64,000 bases of DNA, from NCBI RefSeq assembly GCF_003576375.1, contig NZ_QWGE01000004.1, positions 310,001 through 374,000 of the forward strand, given 5' to 3'. This DNA comes from Pontibacter oryzae (GTDB lineage: Bacteria > Bacteroidota > Bacteroidia > Cytophagales > Hymenobacteraceae). The notes beneath the pieces are model-generated. The model saw only the letters and a program-made list of their open reading frames with translations, was not told the origin of the DNA and ran no database searches. Shown here piece after piece: positions 23,542 through 32,833 of this stretch. Positions within the stretch are counted from its first letter, which is position 1, and every line of letters starts with the position of its first letter. A program made the position numbers and the translations under genes.

Positions 23542-24777
23542 ATGAGGCGAGCGTTTTTGCTGATTTTCCTGATAACCTTATTGGCGTATGGCTGTGGCGG
23601 CTACCGCAGCACAGAAACAATCCGGCCTGTACAGGTGCAAAGGCAAATGCCCGAAATAACCATGGCGCACAGCTACTACTCTCGCAACGATAGCCTGTTT
23701 TTGCTTCTGAAATTTGAGGATGCACAGCAGGTGTTGGATATTTTGCAGGCTGCCACTTCCTATGAATATGCCGTAAGGGCTGGGCTGTCGGATCGGGATG
23801 CCGTTATACTTCAAGACTCCGTTGACTTGCCAAACAGGAAAATCACTGATGTTGAAGGACAGCTGCAGGTGCAGCTTGCGCTGCCGGCAAGCGTTGTCAG
23901 GAAGCCAAATGTATTGCACATAAAAGTATGGGAGTTGCTTTCGGGCCGAGAACGGGTTGGGATACAGTTTAAGATAGCGCTAAACAGCGAGATGCTTCAG
24001 AAAAACTATTCGTTAGTGCATGCAAACACAGGGCATTCTGTTCTTAAAACATACTTAACTACAAACGATAAACTGATGGTGCAAACGCATGGCGACTCAG
24101 GAAGCACCTTAACACTGGAGCGCTTTGAGCTGGATTTTATGCCTGCCTCGCCACCTATGAGTATGCGCAAACCATCCGTGCCGCGCACTTTGTCACCTAT
24201 TAGTACACGGAGCCTTACTGCTTCAGATACATTGATTTTCGATAATGAGGGGTTATACCTTTTAAAAACGGAGAAAGGCTTTGCTAATGGGTTGCTGGTG
24301 CTGGCAGGAAACTACCCGCAGGTAACTCGAGCAGAGGAACTGATACCGCCGCTTATTTATCTCACTACGTCGCAAGAGCGGGAGGAACTCATGCAGGCCA
24401 AAGAGCCTAAAGCCGCCGTCGACAATTTCTGGCTAAGCGTTGGCGGCAGCGAAAGGCAGGGCCGCGCATTGATCAAGGAGTTCTACAGCCGTGTTGAGAG
24501 GGCCAATAAGCTTTACACCGCGCATAAGGCAGGGTGGGCCACCGACCGAGGCATGGTATACATCATCTACGGCCAGCCTAGCAGCATCAGCCAGGTTGGC
24601 CCAAACATCACCTGGATTTACCGAGAGTCTGAGACGGCTCCGTATATCAAGTTCGTTTTTACCAAAAAAGAGAATAACTTTACCGAAAATTATTATGAGC
24701 TGATACGGCGCCGCGAGTACGAGGACAGCTGGTACAGCACAGTAGCAAAATGGAGAGCAGGAAAGATAAATTTGTAG
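23542..24777 (+). CDS. GWxTD domain lipoprotein
   Basis: A 411-residue protein. MRRAFLLIFLITLLAYGCGG gives a signal peptide with lipobox AYGC. The C-terminal about 140 residues form the GWxTD domain: FWLSVGGSERQGRALIKEFY, then AGWATDRGMVYIIYGQPSS and the tail YELIRRREYEDSWYSTVAKW. The family is widespread in Bacteroidota and has no firm function. Its last 28 bp overlap the start of rlmB, so the two are coupled. The pairing of GWxTD with a TrmH-type methyltransferase recurs in related genomes as I recall. Confidence 0.9.
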   Translation: MRRAFLLIFLITLLAYGCGGYRSTETIRPVQVQRQMPEITMAHSYYSRNDSLFLLLKFEDAQQVLDILQAATSYEYAVRAGLSDRDAVILQDSVDLPNRKITDVEGQLQVQLALPASVVRKPNVLHIKVWELLSGRERVGIQFKIALNSEMLQKNYSLVHANTGHSVLKTYLTTNDKLMVQTHGDSGSTLTLERFELDFMPASPPMSMRKPSVPRTLSPISTRSLTASDTLIFDNEGLYLLKTEKGFANGLLVLAGNYPQVTRAEELIPPLIYLTTSQEREELMQAKEPKAAVDNFWLSVGGSERQGRALIKEFYSRVERANKLYTAHKAGWATDRGMVYIIYGQPSSISQVGPNITWIYRESETAPYIKFVFTKKENNFTENYYELIRRREYEDSWYSTVAKWRAGKINL

Positions 24778-25592
24778 GCAACCGCTTCGGCAGCCCAAGA
24801 ACACCCAAAGAAGATAAAAGCGAGATGATTTTTGGCTCGCGCCCAATACTAGAGGCGTTTGCAGCCGGAAAGGAGCTGGAGAAGATTTTCCTGCTGCGCG
24901 GCTCCCGTAACACTACCACTGATGAGATCGTAGCCCAGGCCAAACGCTTTGAGGTGCCCGTAGTGATGGTGCCTATCGAGAAGCTGGACAGGCTTACGCG
25001 TAAAAATCATCAGGGTGCGGTAGCATTCATCTCGCCAATCACTTACCAGCCGCTTAGCGAGATTGTAACCAGCTTGTTTGAGCAAGGTAAAAACCCGTTG
25101 GTGCTTATACTTGATCGTATTACTGATGTGCGTAACTTCGGCTCGATTGCCCGTAACGCCGAATGTATGGGCGTAGATGCCATTGTAATACCAAGCCGTG
25201 GCGGTGCACAAATCAATGCCGATGCCATGAAAACCTCTGCAGGTGCCCTGAACATTGTGCCTGTTTGCCGTGAGCCAAACCTGAAAGACACCCTGGATTA
25301 CCTGAAGGAGTATGGCTTCCAGCTTGTGGCCTGTACCGAGAAAACAGAGCATCAGCTATCAGACTTTGCCGTGGATATGGTTGGCCCTACGGCCATTATT
25401 ATGGGTAGCGAGGAAGACGGTATTTCGCCGGAGTACCTGAAGCGCGCCGATGTGAAGCTGCGCATCCCGCTGATGGGGCAGATTGGCTCCCTAAATGTGT
25501 CGGTTGCCACAGGCATCATACTTTACGAAGCCATGATCCAGCGCCTGAAAGACGGCGGCTACAGCAGCCAGGGCAGTTTAGAGCCTCGATAG
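24750..25592 (+). CDS. rlmB: 23S rRNA 2'-O-ribose methyltransferase, TrmH/RlmB family
   Basis: A 280-residue SPOUT enzyme. After a basic N-terminal extension (residues 1-25) comes the substrate-binding domain (IFGSRPILEAFAAGKELEKI). The trefoil-knot methyltransferase carries motif 1 DRITDVRNFGSIARNAE, motif 2 IIMGSEEDGIS and motif 3 IPLMGQIGSLNVSVATGI. RlmB methylates G2251 (E. coli numbering) in the 23S rRNA P loop using S-adenosylmethionine. The start lies 28 bp inside the GWxTD gene; a Met at residue 26 (MIFGSRPIL) is an alternative start that would remove the overlap. Confidence 0.92.
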   Translation: MESRKDKFVGNRFGSPRTPKEDKSEMIFGSRPILEAFAAGKELEKIFLLRGSRNTTTDEIVAQAKRFEVPVVMVPIEKLDRLTRKNHQGAVAFISPITYQPLSEIVTSLFEQGKNPLVLILDRITDVRNFGSIARNAECMGVDAIVIPSRGGAQINADAMKTSAGALNIVPVCREPNLKDTLDYLKEYGFQLVACTEKTEHQLSDFAVDMVGPTAIIMGSEEDGISPEYLKRADVKLRIPLMGQIGSLNVSVATGIILYEAMIQRLKDGGYSSQGSLEPR

Positions 25593-25631
25593 GCAAGAAG
25601 CTTTACGCAGGCCAAAACGCCTGTAACAGAT

Positions 25632-25680
25632 AAAGGGCATCCACAGCCTAAGTTATACTTAGCACTGTGGATGCCCTTTT
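25632..25680. terminator. Bidirectional terminator, rlmB/manC
   Basis: A 15-bp perfect stem AAAGGGCATCCACAG (25632-25646) with its complement at 25665-25679. The 18-nt loop itself can fold (CTAAG-TTATA-CTTAG) and carries a TATACTT word. It sits between convergent genes. Confidence 0.88.
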
Positions 25681-25702
25681 ATACTTTGAGTAAAGGTATG
25701 GA

Positions 25703-26788
25703 TTAGATATAATCTACGCCTTTCTTAGATTTGGCATCGGCCATAAACTCCTTTACCTTCTGCTCCTCTGTTTTTTTGCAGATCATCAGCACGTTATCGT
25801 ACTCTGCTACAATGTAATCTTCGAGGCCTTGCAGCACTACCAAGCGCTCTTTTGGCGTTTTTATGATACAGTCCTTGGTGTCATAAAGCATCACTTCTCC
25901 ATCTACCACATTACCGTTCTCATCTTTATCGTTGATGGTGTAGAGCGAGTTCCAGGTGCCCAGGTCGGACCAGCCAATATCGGCGAGCAGTACGTACACG
26001 TTATCCACCTTCTCCATAATGCCATAGTCAATAGACACGTTGCGGCACTGTGAGTAAGCTTTTGTGATAAAATTCTGCTCCTCCGGGGTATTCATCAGGT
26101 TGGTGCCCTCCTCAAAAACCTCAGTTATTTCTGAAAGGTGCTGATGGAAGGCCTTGAGTATACTTTGCACGCTCCAGATAAAAATGCCGGAGTTCCAAAC
26201 AAAGTCGCCGCTATCCAGGAACATCTGGGCAAGCTCTAAGTTTGGCTTTTCTGTAAAAGTCTTTACTTTCTTGATGCCGTCATTTCCTTCGTTCCCTTCG
26301 TCGATGTACTGGATATATCCATAACCAGTGTCGGGGCGGCTTGGCGTAATGCCCAACGTGATCAGCACGTCATCTTGCGCAGCAGCCGTGATGGCCTCTT
26401 TAATAACATTGGTAAACACATCCTGCTTCATCACCACATGGTCGGCGGGGGTTACCACTAGGTTTGCCTTAGGGTTTAGCTGAGCAATTTTGTAAGAAGC
26501 ATAAGCAATGCAGGGAGCAGTATTGCGGCCAATTGGCTCTAGCAATATCTGATTATCGGTAAGTTCTGGGAGCTGCTCTTTTACAAGTGCTTCGTAATCT
26601 TTGTTTGTAACCACAAACAGGTTTTCGGGTGGGCAAATGTCTGCGAAGCGTTTTACCGTCATTTGCAGCATGCTTTCTCCGATGCCTAGCACATCGTGGA
26701 ACTGTTTCGGGTAGTTGGTACGGCTAAACGGCCAGAAACGGCTCCCGATGCCGCCGGCCATAATTACCACATAGGTGTTTTTATCCAT
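25703..26788 (-). CDS. manC: Mannose-1-phosphate guanylyltransferase
   Basis: 361 residues from MDKNTYVVIMAGGIGSRFWP; an in-frame extension upstream would run back into kdsD and is rejected. The nucleotidyltransferase signature is MAGGIGSRFWPFSR, followed by PKQF, EPIGRNTAP, TPADHVV and FTEKPN. It is the short form without the C-terminal phosphomannose-isomerase domain. It makes GDP-mannose from GTP and mannose-1-phosphate for surface glycans, GDP-fucose or GDP-rhamnose. It starts one nucleotide after the kdsD stop, so the two are an operon feeding LPS and polysaccharide precursors. Confidence 0.94.
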   Translation of the reverse strand: MDKNTYVVIMAGGIGSRFWPFSRTNYPKQFHDVLGIGESMLQMTVKRFADICPPENLFVVTNKDYEALVKEQLPELTDNQILLEPIGRNTAPCIAYASYKIAQLNPKANLVVTPADHVVMKQDVFTNVIKEAITAAAQDDVLITLGITPSRPDTGYGYIQYIDEGNEGNDGIKKVKTFTEKPNLELAQMFLDSGDFVWNSGIFIWSVQSILKAFHQHLSEITEVFEEGTNLMNTPEEQNFITKAYSQCRNVSIDYGIMEKVDNVYVLLADIGWSDLGTWNSLYTINDKDENGNVVDGEVMLYDTKDCIIKTPKERLVVLQGLEDYIVAEYDNVLMICKKTEEQKVKEFMADAKSKKGVDYI

Positions 26789-26789
26789 G

Positions 26790-27761
26790 TTATACAAGTC
26801 CTTCTTTAAGTAAATCGTGGAGGTGCACAAAGCCCTCGAATTTACCTGATTTAGTAACAATGAGTTGCGTTATACTTTTGTCCTGCATAATGGCCATAGC
26901 CTCAGCGGCATAACTGTCGGGCTCAATGGTGAGCGGGGCCGGTGTCATGATGTCTGTTGCAGTGATGCCCTCAATAGAGTCATACTTATTAAGCATGCGC
27001 CGCAGGTCGCCGTCCGTAATTATTCCGATAAGTATATCTGAATCTTTTTTTACCACAGCAGTGGCTCCTAGGCGCTTAGACGAAATCTCAATAATAATCT
27101 CTCTGAGCGATGCGTTCTCCTTTACGCAAGGCGCCTCATTTTGGGTGTAAATGTCTTGTACCTTCAGGTAAAGACGTTTGCCCAGCGAGCCGCCAGGGTG
27201 CAGCGTGGCAAAATCGGAGCTGGTAAAACCGCGCGCCTCCAGCAGGCTAACAGCAAGCGCATCACCAAGCGCAAGCGAGGCGGTGGTGCTAGTGGTAGGG
27301 GCAAGGTTATGCGGGCAAGCCTCGCGCTCCACATTTGCGTTAAGTATAAAGTCAGCGTTTTGGGCTAGGTAAGAGTCTGTGCTACAAACCATGGCGGCCA
27401 GCTTAGAACCTTTGCGCTTTAGCAAAGGAACTAGTACCTTTATTTCAGGAGTGTTACCGCTTTTAGAGATGCAGATGACGAAATCGTCCGGCTGGATCAT
27501 GCCCAGGTCGCCATGAATGGCGTCTGCGGCATGCATAAACAGGGCAGGCGTGCCGGTAGAGTTAAGTGTGGCTACGATCTTTTGCGCAATATTTGCACTC
27601 TTGCCAATGCCCGTTACCACAACACGCCCTTTCATCTGGAGAATGGCTTTAACGCAGTCTACAAAGTCTTCGTCGATAAAATCTGCCAGTCTGGCGATAG
27701 CTTCGGCCTCGGCGTCTAGTACTTTTTTTGCGGTAAGCGCTATATTATTAGGGAGATTCAA
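26790..27761 (-). CDS. kdsD: KpsF/GutQ-family arabinose-5-phosphate isomerase
   Basis: A 323-residue protein. The SIS sugar-isomerase domain (about 1-190) has TGIGKSANIAQKIVATLNST, MHAADAIHGDLGM and ISKSGNTPEI. Two CBS domains follow (about 205-320), the second with DIMTPAPLTIEPDSYAAEA. It converts ribulose-5-phosphate to arabinose-5-phosphate, the first committed step to KDO for the LPS inner core. It is coupled to manC downstream, and divergent from recQ with a gap of 67 bp. Confidence 0.94.
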   Translation of the reverse strand: MNLPNNIALTAKKVLDAEAEAIARLADFIDEDFVDCVKAILQMKGRVVVTGIGKSANIAQKIVATLNSTGTPALFMHAADAIHGDLGMIQPDDFVICISKSGNTPEIKVLVPLLKRKGSKLAAMVCSTDSYLAQNADFILNANVEREACPHNLAPTTSTTASLALGDALAVSLLEARGFTSSDFATLHPGGSLGKRLYLKVQDIYTQNEAPCVKENASLREIIIEISSKRLGATAVVKKDSDILIGIITDGDLRRMLNKYDSIEGITATDIMTPAPLTIEPDSYAAEAMAIMQDKSITQLIVTKSGKFEGFVHLHDLLKEGLV

Positions 27762-27828
27762 GTTAAATTTGTGTTAGGGCACTCTTTTGGAGTGCGTTGC
27801 AACAAGATTAAATTTTTTGCAAGATTAC

Positions 27829-30009
27829 ATGTCTATTAAACAAGAGGTAAATCTCAAGAACAAATTAAAAGAAGTTTTTGGGTATAATCAATTCAGAGGA
27901 AATCAGGAGCTGATAATAAACAATATTATTAACGGCAAGAACACCTTTGTGATTATGCCTACAGGCGCGGGCAAGTCGTTGTGTTACCAACTACCTGCTC
28001 TTTCTTTACCCGGCACAGCCATCGTTATATCGCCGCTGATTGCCCTCATGAAAAACCAAGTGGACCAGCTGAACGCCTTTGGCGTGAATGCACACTTCCT
28101 TAACTCTACGCTTTCTAAATCAGAAACAAACAAAGTTAAGAAAGAAACACTGGCCGGTGAGGTAAAGCTGCTTTACGTGGCGCCGGAGTCGCTTACAAAA
28201 GAGGAAACGATAGAATTTCTGCGGGCCTCTAATATTTCGTTTGTGGCCATTGATGAGGCGCACTGTATCTCGGAGTGGGGGCACGACTTCCGTCCGGAGT
28301 ACCGCCGTATTCGTGGCATCATCGATCAGATAGGCAAGCTGCCGATCATTGCGCTCACAGCCACAGCCACGCCCAAAGTGCAGCTCGATATCCAGCGAAA
28401 CCTGCAGATGGACGAAGCCTCGGTGTTTAAATCTTCGTTTAACCGCACCAATCTATACTATGAGGTGCGCCCGAAGCACAACACCAAGAAACAGCTGATC
28501 CAGTACGTGAAGAAACACAAAGGCAAAAGCGGTATAGTGTACTGCCTGAGCCGCAAAAAGGTGGAGGAGATTGCCGAGCTGCTGAAGGTAAATGACATTA
28601 AGGCGTTGCCATACCATGCCGGCCTCGACTCCAGCATACGCATGGCTAACCAGGATGCCTTCCTGAACGAGGAAGCTGACGTAATTGTGGCCACTATTGC
28701 CTTCGGTATGGGGATTGATAAGCCGGATGTCCGCTTCGTGATCCACTACGATACACCAAAATCCATTGAGGGCTACTACCAGGAAACTGGCCGTGCCGGT
28801 CGCGATGGTATGGAGGGTAACTGCATTATGTTCTACAGCTACGACGATATTGTGAAGCTGGAGAAGTTCAACAAAGACAAGCCCGTAACAGAGCGCGACA
28901 ACTCTAAGCTATTGCTACAGGAGATGGCTGCTTACGCAGATTCTGCCGTGTGCCGCCGCAAGCAGCTGCTGCACTATTTTGGCGAAACCTTTGAGAAGGA
29001 CTGTGGCTTCTGCGATAACTGCCTGCATCCGAAAGAGCGCTTCCAAGCTGAGAAAGAAGTGCAACTTGCCTTGCAAGCGGTGCAGCAAACAGGCCAGCGC
29101 TTTAGCATCGATCACATAACGCATGTTTTAACAGGCCTCAGAAACCAATATGTAACCAGTTACGACCACGATAAGCTGGAACTGTTTGGCACAGGCAAAG
29201 CACATGACGCGCAGTTCTGGAGCTCAGTGCTGCGCCAAATTCTGCTCTCTGAGTATCTAGAGAAAGATATAGATAGCTTTGGCGTAATTAAGCTGACGAA
29301 AAAAGGAGAGGATTTTATACTTAACCCGCACCCAATTCAGCTTACTAAAGACCATAACTATGAGCAGGAAGTAAAAGAAGGCGAGGAAAACGAGCAGTCA
29401 CAGGCATCAGCCGGCCACGACGAGGTGCTGTTTGACATGCTGAAGAACCTGCGCAAGAAACTGGCGAAAGAAAAGAACCTGCCTCCATACGTGCTCTTCC
29501 AGGACCCTTCGATAAAGGAAATGGCTACCGTTTACCCAACCTCTAAAGACGAGCTGGCGCATATTGCCGGTGTGGGTATGGGTAAGGTGCACAAGTTCGG
29601 AAAGCCATTCCTCGACATGATCACAAAGTATGTAGAGGAAAATGATATCGTGACGGCTGCCGATGTGGTGGTAAAGTCCACGGTAAACAAATCTAAGATA
29701 AAGATTTACATTATTCAACAGATAGATAAAAAAGTAGATCTGGAAGAGATTGCCGCTTCTAAAGGCCTGACAATGCAGGAACTGATCGAGGAAATTGAGC
29801 ATATCTGCTACTCAGGCACGAAACTTAACCTGAACTACTACATTAACAACATTCTGGATGATGACCGCCAAGAGGAAGTATACGATTACTTCATGAATGC
29901 CAGCACCGATAACATAGCAGTGGCAGTAAATGAGCTCGGTACTGACGATTATACCGAAGAGGACCTGCGCCTGATGCGTATCAAGTTCCTGTCGGAATAT
30001 GCTAATTAA
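27829..30009 (+). CDS. recQ: ATP-dependent DNA helicase RecQ
   Basis: 726 residues from MSIKQEVNLKNKLKEVFGYN; a TTG fourteen codons earlier is possible but unneeded. Helicase motifs: QFRGNQELII (motif 0), MPTGAGKSLCYQLPAL (Walker A), AIDEAHCISEWGHDFRPEY (DEAH), TATATPKVQ, and QETGRAGRDG (motif VI). The RQC zinc cysteines appear in AVCRRKQLLHYFG and CGFCDNC. An HRDC domain follows near residue 540 (LPPYVLFQDPSIKEMA), and a further about 110 residues resemble an additional helical domain. It unwinds 3'-5' in recombination and repair. Confidence 0.96.
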   Translation: MSIKQEVNLKNKLKEVFGYNQFRGNQELIINNIINGKNTFVIMPTGAGKSLCYQLPALSLPGTAIVISPLIALMKNQVDQLNAFGVNAHFLNSTLSKSETNKVKKETLAGEVKLLYVAPESLTKEETIEFLRASNISFVAIDEAHCISEWGHDFRPEYRRIRGIIDQIGKLPIIALTATATPKVQLDIQRNLQMDEASVFKSSFNRTNLYYEVRPKHNTKKQLIQYVKKHKGKSGIVYCLSRKKVEEIAELLKVNDIKALPYHAGLDSSIRMANQDAFLNEEADVIVATIAFGMGIDKPDVRFVIHYDTPKSIEGYYQETGRAGRDGMEGNCIMFYSYDDIVKLEKFNKDKPVTERDNSKLLLQEMAAYADSAVCRRKQLLHYFGETFEKDCGFCDNCLHPKERFQAEKEVQLALQAVQQTGQRFSIDHITHVLTGLRNQYVTSYDHDKLELFGTGKAHDAQFWSSVLRQILLSEYLEKDIDSFGVIKLTKKGEDFILNPHPIQLTKDHNYEQEVKEGEENEQSQASAGHDEVLFDMLKNLRKKLAKEKNLPPYVLFQDPSIKEMATVYPTSKDELAHIAGVGMGKVHKFGKPFLDMITKYVEENDIVTAADVVVKSTVNKSKIKIYIIQQIDKKVDLEEIAASKGLTMQELIEEIEHICYSGTKLNLNYYINNILDDDRQEEVYDYFMNASTDNIAVAVNELGTDDYTEEDLRLMRIKFLSEYAN

Positions 30010-30159
30010 GCCAAGGCATTGTTAAATTTTGAAATTGTTGGGAGAAAAGGTTTGCTAGATAAAAAACCGGCTCTTCCAGCAATTTTTTTTATAGTTTTGA
30101 ATACAGGATTAAGACTTTAACCAATCAACGCTTTTACAGTTGAGCAATCTATAAAACCC

Positions 30160-31449
30160 ATGAACGTACTAGTGATAGGCTCGGGAGCCCGGGAGCATGC
30201 CATTGCCTGGAAACTTAGCCAGAGCGAATTTTCCGATAAAGTGTTTGTAGCGCCGGGAAACGCCGGTACAGCAAAGTTTGGAACCACTGCAGCCGTAAAC
30301 ATACACGACTTTGAGGAACTGGGTAAGTTTGCCGCAGACTTCAACATCATGATGGTTGTGGTTGGCCCTGAAAACTCCCTGGTGGAAGGTATCCACGATT
30401 ATTTCCAGAACTCAGAGTACCTGAAGCATATATTGGTGATCGGGCCCAAAAAGGCAGGTGCCATGCTGGAGGGCAGCAAAGACTTCTGCAAGTCTTTCCT
30501 ACAGCGGCATAATATCCCAACGGCAAGCTACAGAACCTTTACAGAGGCTACTTTTAAGGATGCTGTAGAATACCTGAAAACCCAAAGCTTTCCAACAGTA
30601 ATAAAGGCAGATGGATTAGCAGCCGGAAAAGGCGTAATCATCGCTCAGGATTATGAGGAGGCTTTCGATGCCCTGGATGCTATGCTGCGCAACAAGCGCT
30701 TTGGCAACGCCAGTAGCAAAGTTGTTATTGAGGAATACCTACAGGGTATCGAGCTATCAGTATTCATCCTTACAGACGGCAAAGACTATGTGTTGCTGCC
30801 GGAGGCGAAGGATTATAAGCGTATAGGCGAGGGCGATGCAGGCCTGAACACAGGAGGTATGGGTGCTATTTCGCCGGTGCCTTTTGCCGATGAGGTATTT
30901 ATGCAGAAGGTTAAGGAAAAAGTAATTGAGCCCACGCTGCGCGGTATGCAGGCTGATGCCCTGGATTACACTGGCTTCTTGTTTATAGGGCTAATGAACG
31001 TGAACGGCGAGCCATATGTGATCGAATACAACGTGCGCCTCGGCGACCCTGAAACTGAAGCCATACTTCCGCGCATAAAGTCCGACTTGTTTATGCTGTT
31101 TAAGGCCTTGCACGAGCATAAGCTGGCAGAGTTTAAGTTTGAGATTGACCCACGCACGGCCACCACTGTTATACTTGCCTCCGGCGGTTACCCAGAAGGG
31201 TATGAGAAAGGAAAAGAGATAACAGGGCTGGAGCAAGTGCCAGAGGATGTGCTAGTATTCCATGCCGGCACCAAGAAAGTAGGGGATAAGCTGCTGAACA
31301 ACGGAGGCCGCGTGTTTGCCGTTACAGCCCTTGGCGATACTATGGAGGAAGCCTTAGAGAAAGCAAATGCAGCAGCAGAAGCTATTACCTGGCAGGACCG
31401 CTACTATCGCCGCGACATAGGCTTCGACCTTCGGGAATTAAACGCATAA
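30160..31449 (+). CDS. purD: Phosphoribosylamine--glycine ligase (PurD)
   Basis: A 429-residue ATP-grasp enzyme of de novo purine synthesis (GAR synthetase). The N-terminus MNVLVIGSGAREHAIAWKL is diagnostic, followed by KADGLAAGKGVIIA in the ATP-grasp domain and YNVRLGDPETEAILPRIKSD near the metal site. The length is standard. It is preceded by 150 bp without a gene and ends in a remarkable 34-bp hairpin. No other purine gene is adjacent, so it is not part of a pur operon here. Confidence 0.97.
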   Translation: MNVLVIGSGAREHAIAWKLSQSEFSDKVFVAPGNAGTAKFGTTAAVNIHDFEELGKFAADFNIMMVVVGPENSLVEGIHDYFQNSEYLKHILVIGPKKAGAMLEGSKDFCKSFLQRHNIPTASYRTFTEATFKDAVEYLKTQSFPTVIKADGLAAGKGVIIAQDYEEAFDALDAMLRNKRFGNASSKVVIEEYLQGIELSVFILTDGKDYVLLPEAKDYKRIGEGDAGLNTGGMGAISPVPFADEVFMQKVKEKVIEPTLRGMQADALDYTGFLFIGLMNVNGEPYVIEYNVRLGDPETEAILPRIKSDLFMLFKALHEHKLAEFKFEIDPRTATTVILASGGYPEGYEKGKEITGLEQVPEDVLVFHAGTKKVGDKLLNNGGRVFAVTALGDTMEEALEKANAAAEAITWQDRYYRRDIGFDLRELNA

Positions 31450-31450
31450 T

Positions 31451-31522
31451 TTTTACAAAGTATAAAAAAGAAAGGGCTGGCAGATGATTCTGCCAGCCCT
31501 TTCTTTTTTATACTTTGTAAAA
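31451..31522. terminator. 34-bp perfect hairpin, bidirectional terminator
   Basis: The left arm 31451-31484 and right arm 31489-31522 pair without mismatch around loop TGAT. The core GGGCTGGCAGA is flanked by A6/T6 tracts and then by AAAGTATA/TATACTTT. It lies between convergent purD and the bacilliredoxin gene. The outer about 14 bp are beyond what termination requires. Confidence 0.92.
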
Positions 31523-31523
31523 C

Positions 31524-31943
31524 CTAGCAGTAGGCATCGAAAGCGCCTTTAAGGTTATCTACAATACGGTGCAGCTCATTACCCTCAATGTGGTAACGCT
31601 CAATCATGTGCACCAGTTCACCATCCTTGAAAAGGGCAATAGACGGAGATGATGGAGGGTAAGGGAGCATGTGCTCGCGGGCCTTAGCTACTGCATCTTG
31701 CTCCATGCCTGCAAATACAGTTACAAGCTTAACTGGTTTTTTATCAGCGGCAGCCACCGCCATTTTAAGGGCAGGGCGTGCTTTAGATGCTGCACAACCA
31801 CATACAGAGTTTACGGCCAAAAGCACAGTGCCTTCTGTTTTAACGGCTTGCTCTACCTCTTCAGGAGTCATCAGTTGCTCAAACCCAGCCGAGGTAAGGT
31901 CCTCGCGGATAGGGGCTACCATATATTCAGGGTACATTGCCAT
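31524..31943 (-). CDS. BrxA/BrxB-family bacilliredoxin
   Basis: A 139-residue thioredoxin-fold protein with the family redox motif CGC at residues 48-50 (VNSVCGCAASKARP). Further family segments are FAGMEQDAVAKAREHMLPYP, PSSPSIALFKDGELVHMIER and the end LKGAFDAYC. In Firmicutes such proteins remove bacillithiol from mixed disulfides. Bacillithiol is also known from some Bacteroidota, so this suggests but does not prove that this organism uses it. A -7-like element lies 30 nt upstream. It is convergent with purD across the long hairpin. Confidence 0.93.
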   Translation of the reverse strand: MAMYPEYMVAPIREDLTSAGFEQLMTPEEVEQAVKTEGTVLLAVNSVCGCAASKARPALKMAVAAADKKPVKLVTVFAGMEQDAVAKAREHMLPYPPSSPSIALFKDGELVHMIERYHIEGNELHRIVDNLKGAFDAYC

Positions 31944-32381
31944 AATTTTTCAGATTAAATTTGATTACGTCACAAAGTTAACAAATCATCTTCATAAAAG
32001 TTGCATGAGGCGAGAGAGCATAACATGATGTTAAAGTTATAACATAGGGCAACATCACTTAAGAATCAATAAGTAGTATTGTTTTATGAATATTTTGATT
32101 TGGCACAACAACTGCATCATGGGTTATGTATACTATACTAACACACATGCGTGCTTTTGCTTTTTTGCTATAAACTGTGAGCCTACAGCATGTTGTCTGG
32201 TTAGTTGAGAAAAGTTTTTTGTGTTAAACATTATCATATAATCAAGCTCAAAGACATGTTTATTGTGTAAGATTGTTTTGTACTAATCTTATGTGTTTGT
32301 CTTTCATGATTATTAGGATTAAAATAGCATAAGCGCTGATATACTGCGCATAAGCTAATAGATTGTCATTTGCCAAACACT
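31944..32381. other. 438-bp AT-rich intergenic region
   Basis: The region is strongly AT-rich between the divergent bacilliredoxin and orphan genes. It holds the putative bacilliredoxin promoter at its left. No open frame is convincing. I see no repeat longer than a few bases. Confidence 0.55.
31973..31980 (-). promoter_or_regulatory. Putative -7 element (TAACTTTG) of the bacilliredoxin gene
   Basis: An exact TAnnTTTG match on the minus strand, predicting a leader of about 24 nt. No clear -33 element. Confidence 0.45.
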
Positions 32382-32726
32382 ATGTCTAAGCTACACCCTT
32401 TAAATAACAGTAATGCATGTGTTCGTTACTTTTATTTGCCTGCCAATAAAGATCATCAAGCAGAAATTATAGAAATTCTTAATAGTGACTCTAATACAGT
32501 AAGGGTGCCTATGCGTGAAGAAGACGTAGAATTACAAGCTTTTCATGAAAGATCGCTTTCTAAAAATGAACTTGAAGCCTTCAAAAATTCCCAAACCTGG
32601 AAACTGTTTAATACTTGGGATGAATTGATGCAGGATCATATAAAATTAAAATTATCGGAAAATGTGCTACGGCAAGTACTAAGATTTAAAAATGAGTATG
32701 AGCTTCAAGGAGAGCTAGATCAATAG
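32382..32726 (+). CDS. Orphan hypothetical protein
   Basis: About 114 residues from MSKLHPLNNSNACVRYFY. It has no signal peptide or membrane segment. It is hydrophilic with an acidic, helical C-terminal half (LSKNELEAFKNSQTWKLFNT, LSENVLRQVLRFKNEYEL). I do not recognise the family. Codon use and base composition are more AT-rich than the core genes nearby. It is flanked by long AT-rich non-coding DNA on both sides, and a GAF-like gene follows on the same strand after 107 nt. Coding status is likely but not certain. Confidence 0.6.
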   Translation: MSKLHPLNNSNACVRYFYLPANKDHQAEIIEILNSDSNTVRVPMREEDVELQAFHERSLSKNELEAFKNSQTWKLFNTWDELMQDHIKLKLSENVLRQVLRFKNEYELQGELDQ

Positions 32727-32833
32727 GTTTATGTTTATAATAATTGCTGGCTTCAAGAAGGGTAGGTGAATTTGTGTATATTAGCAGAATTGAATATTTT
32801 AGGTCATTCAACTTTGAATTATTATATTAGGCG

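Noticed and set aside
25703..26860. A longer manC start reaching into kdsD
   Set aside because: The extension overlaps the kdsD end by 71 bp, and the family starts just before the MAGGIGSR motif.
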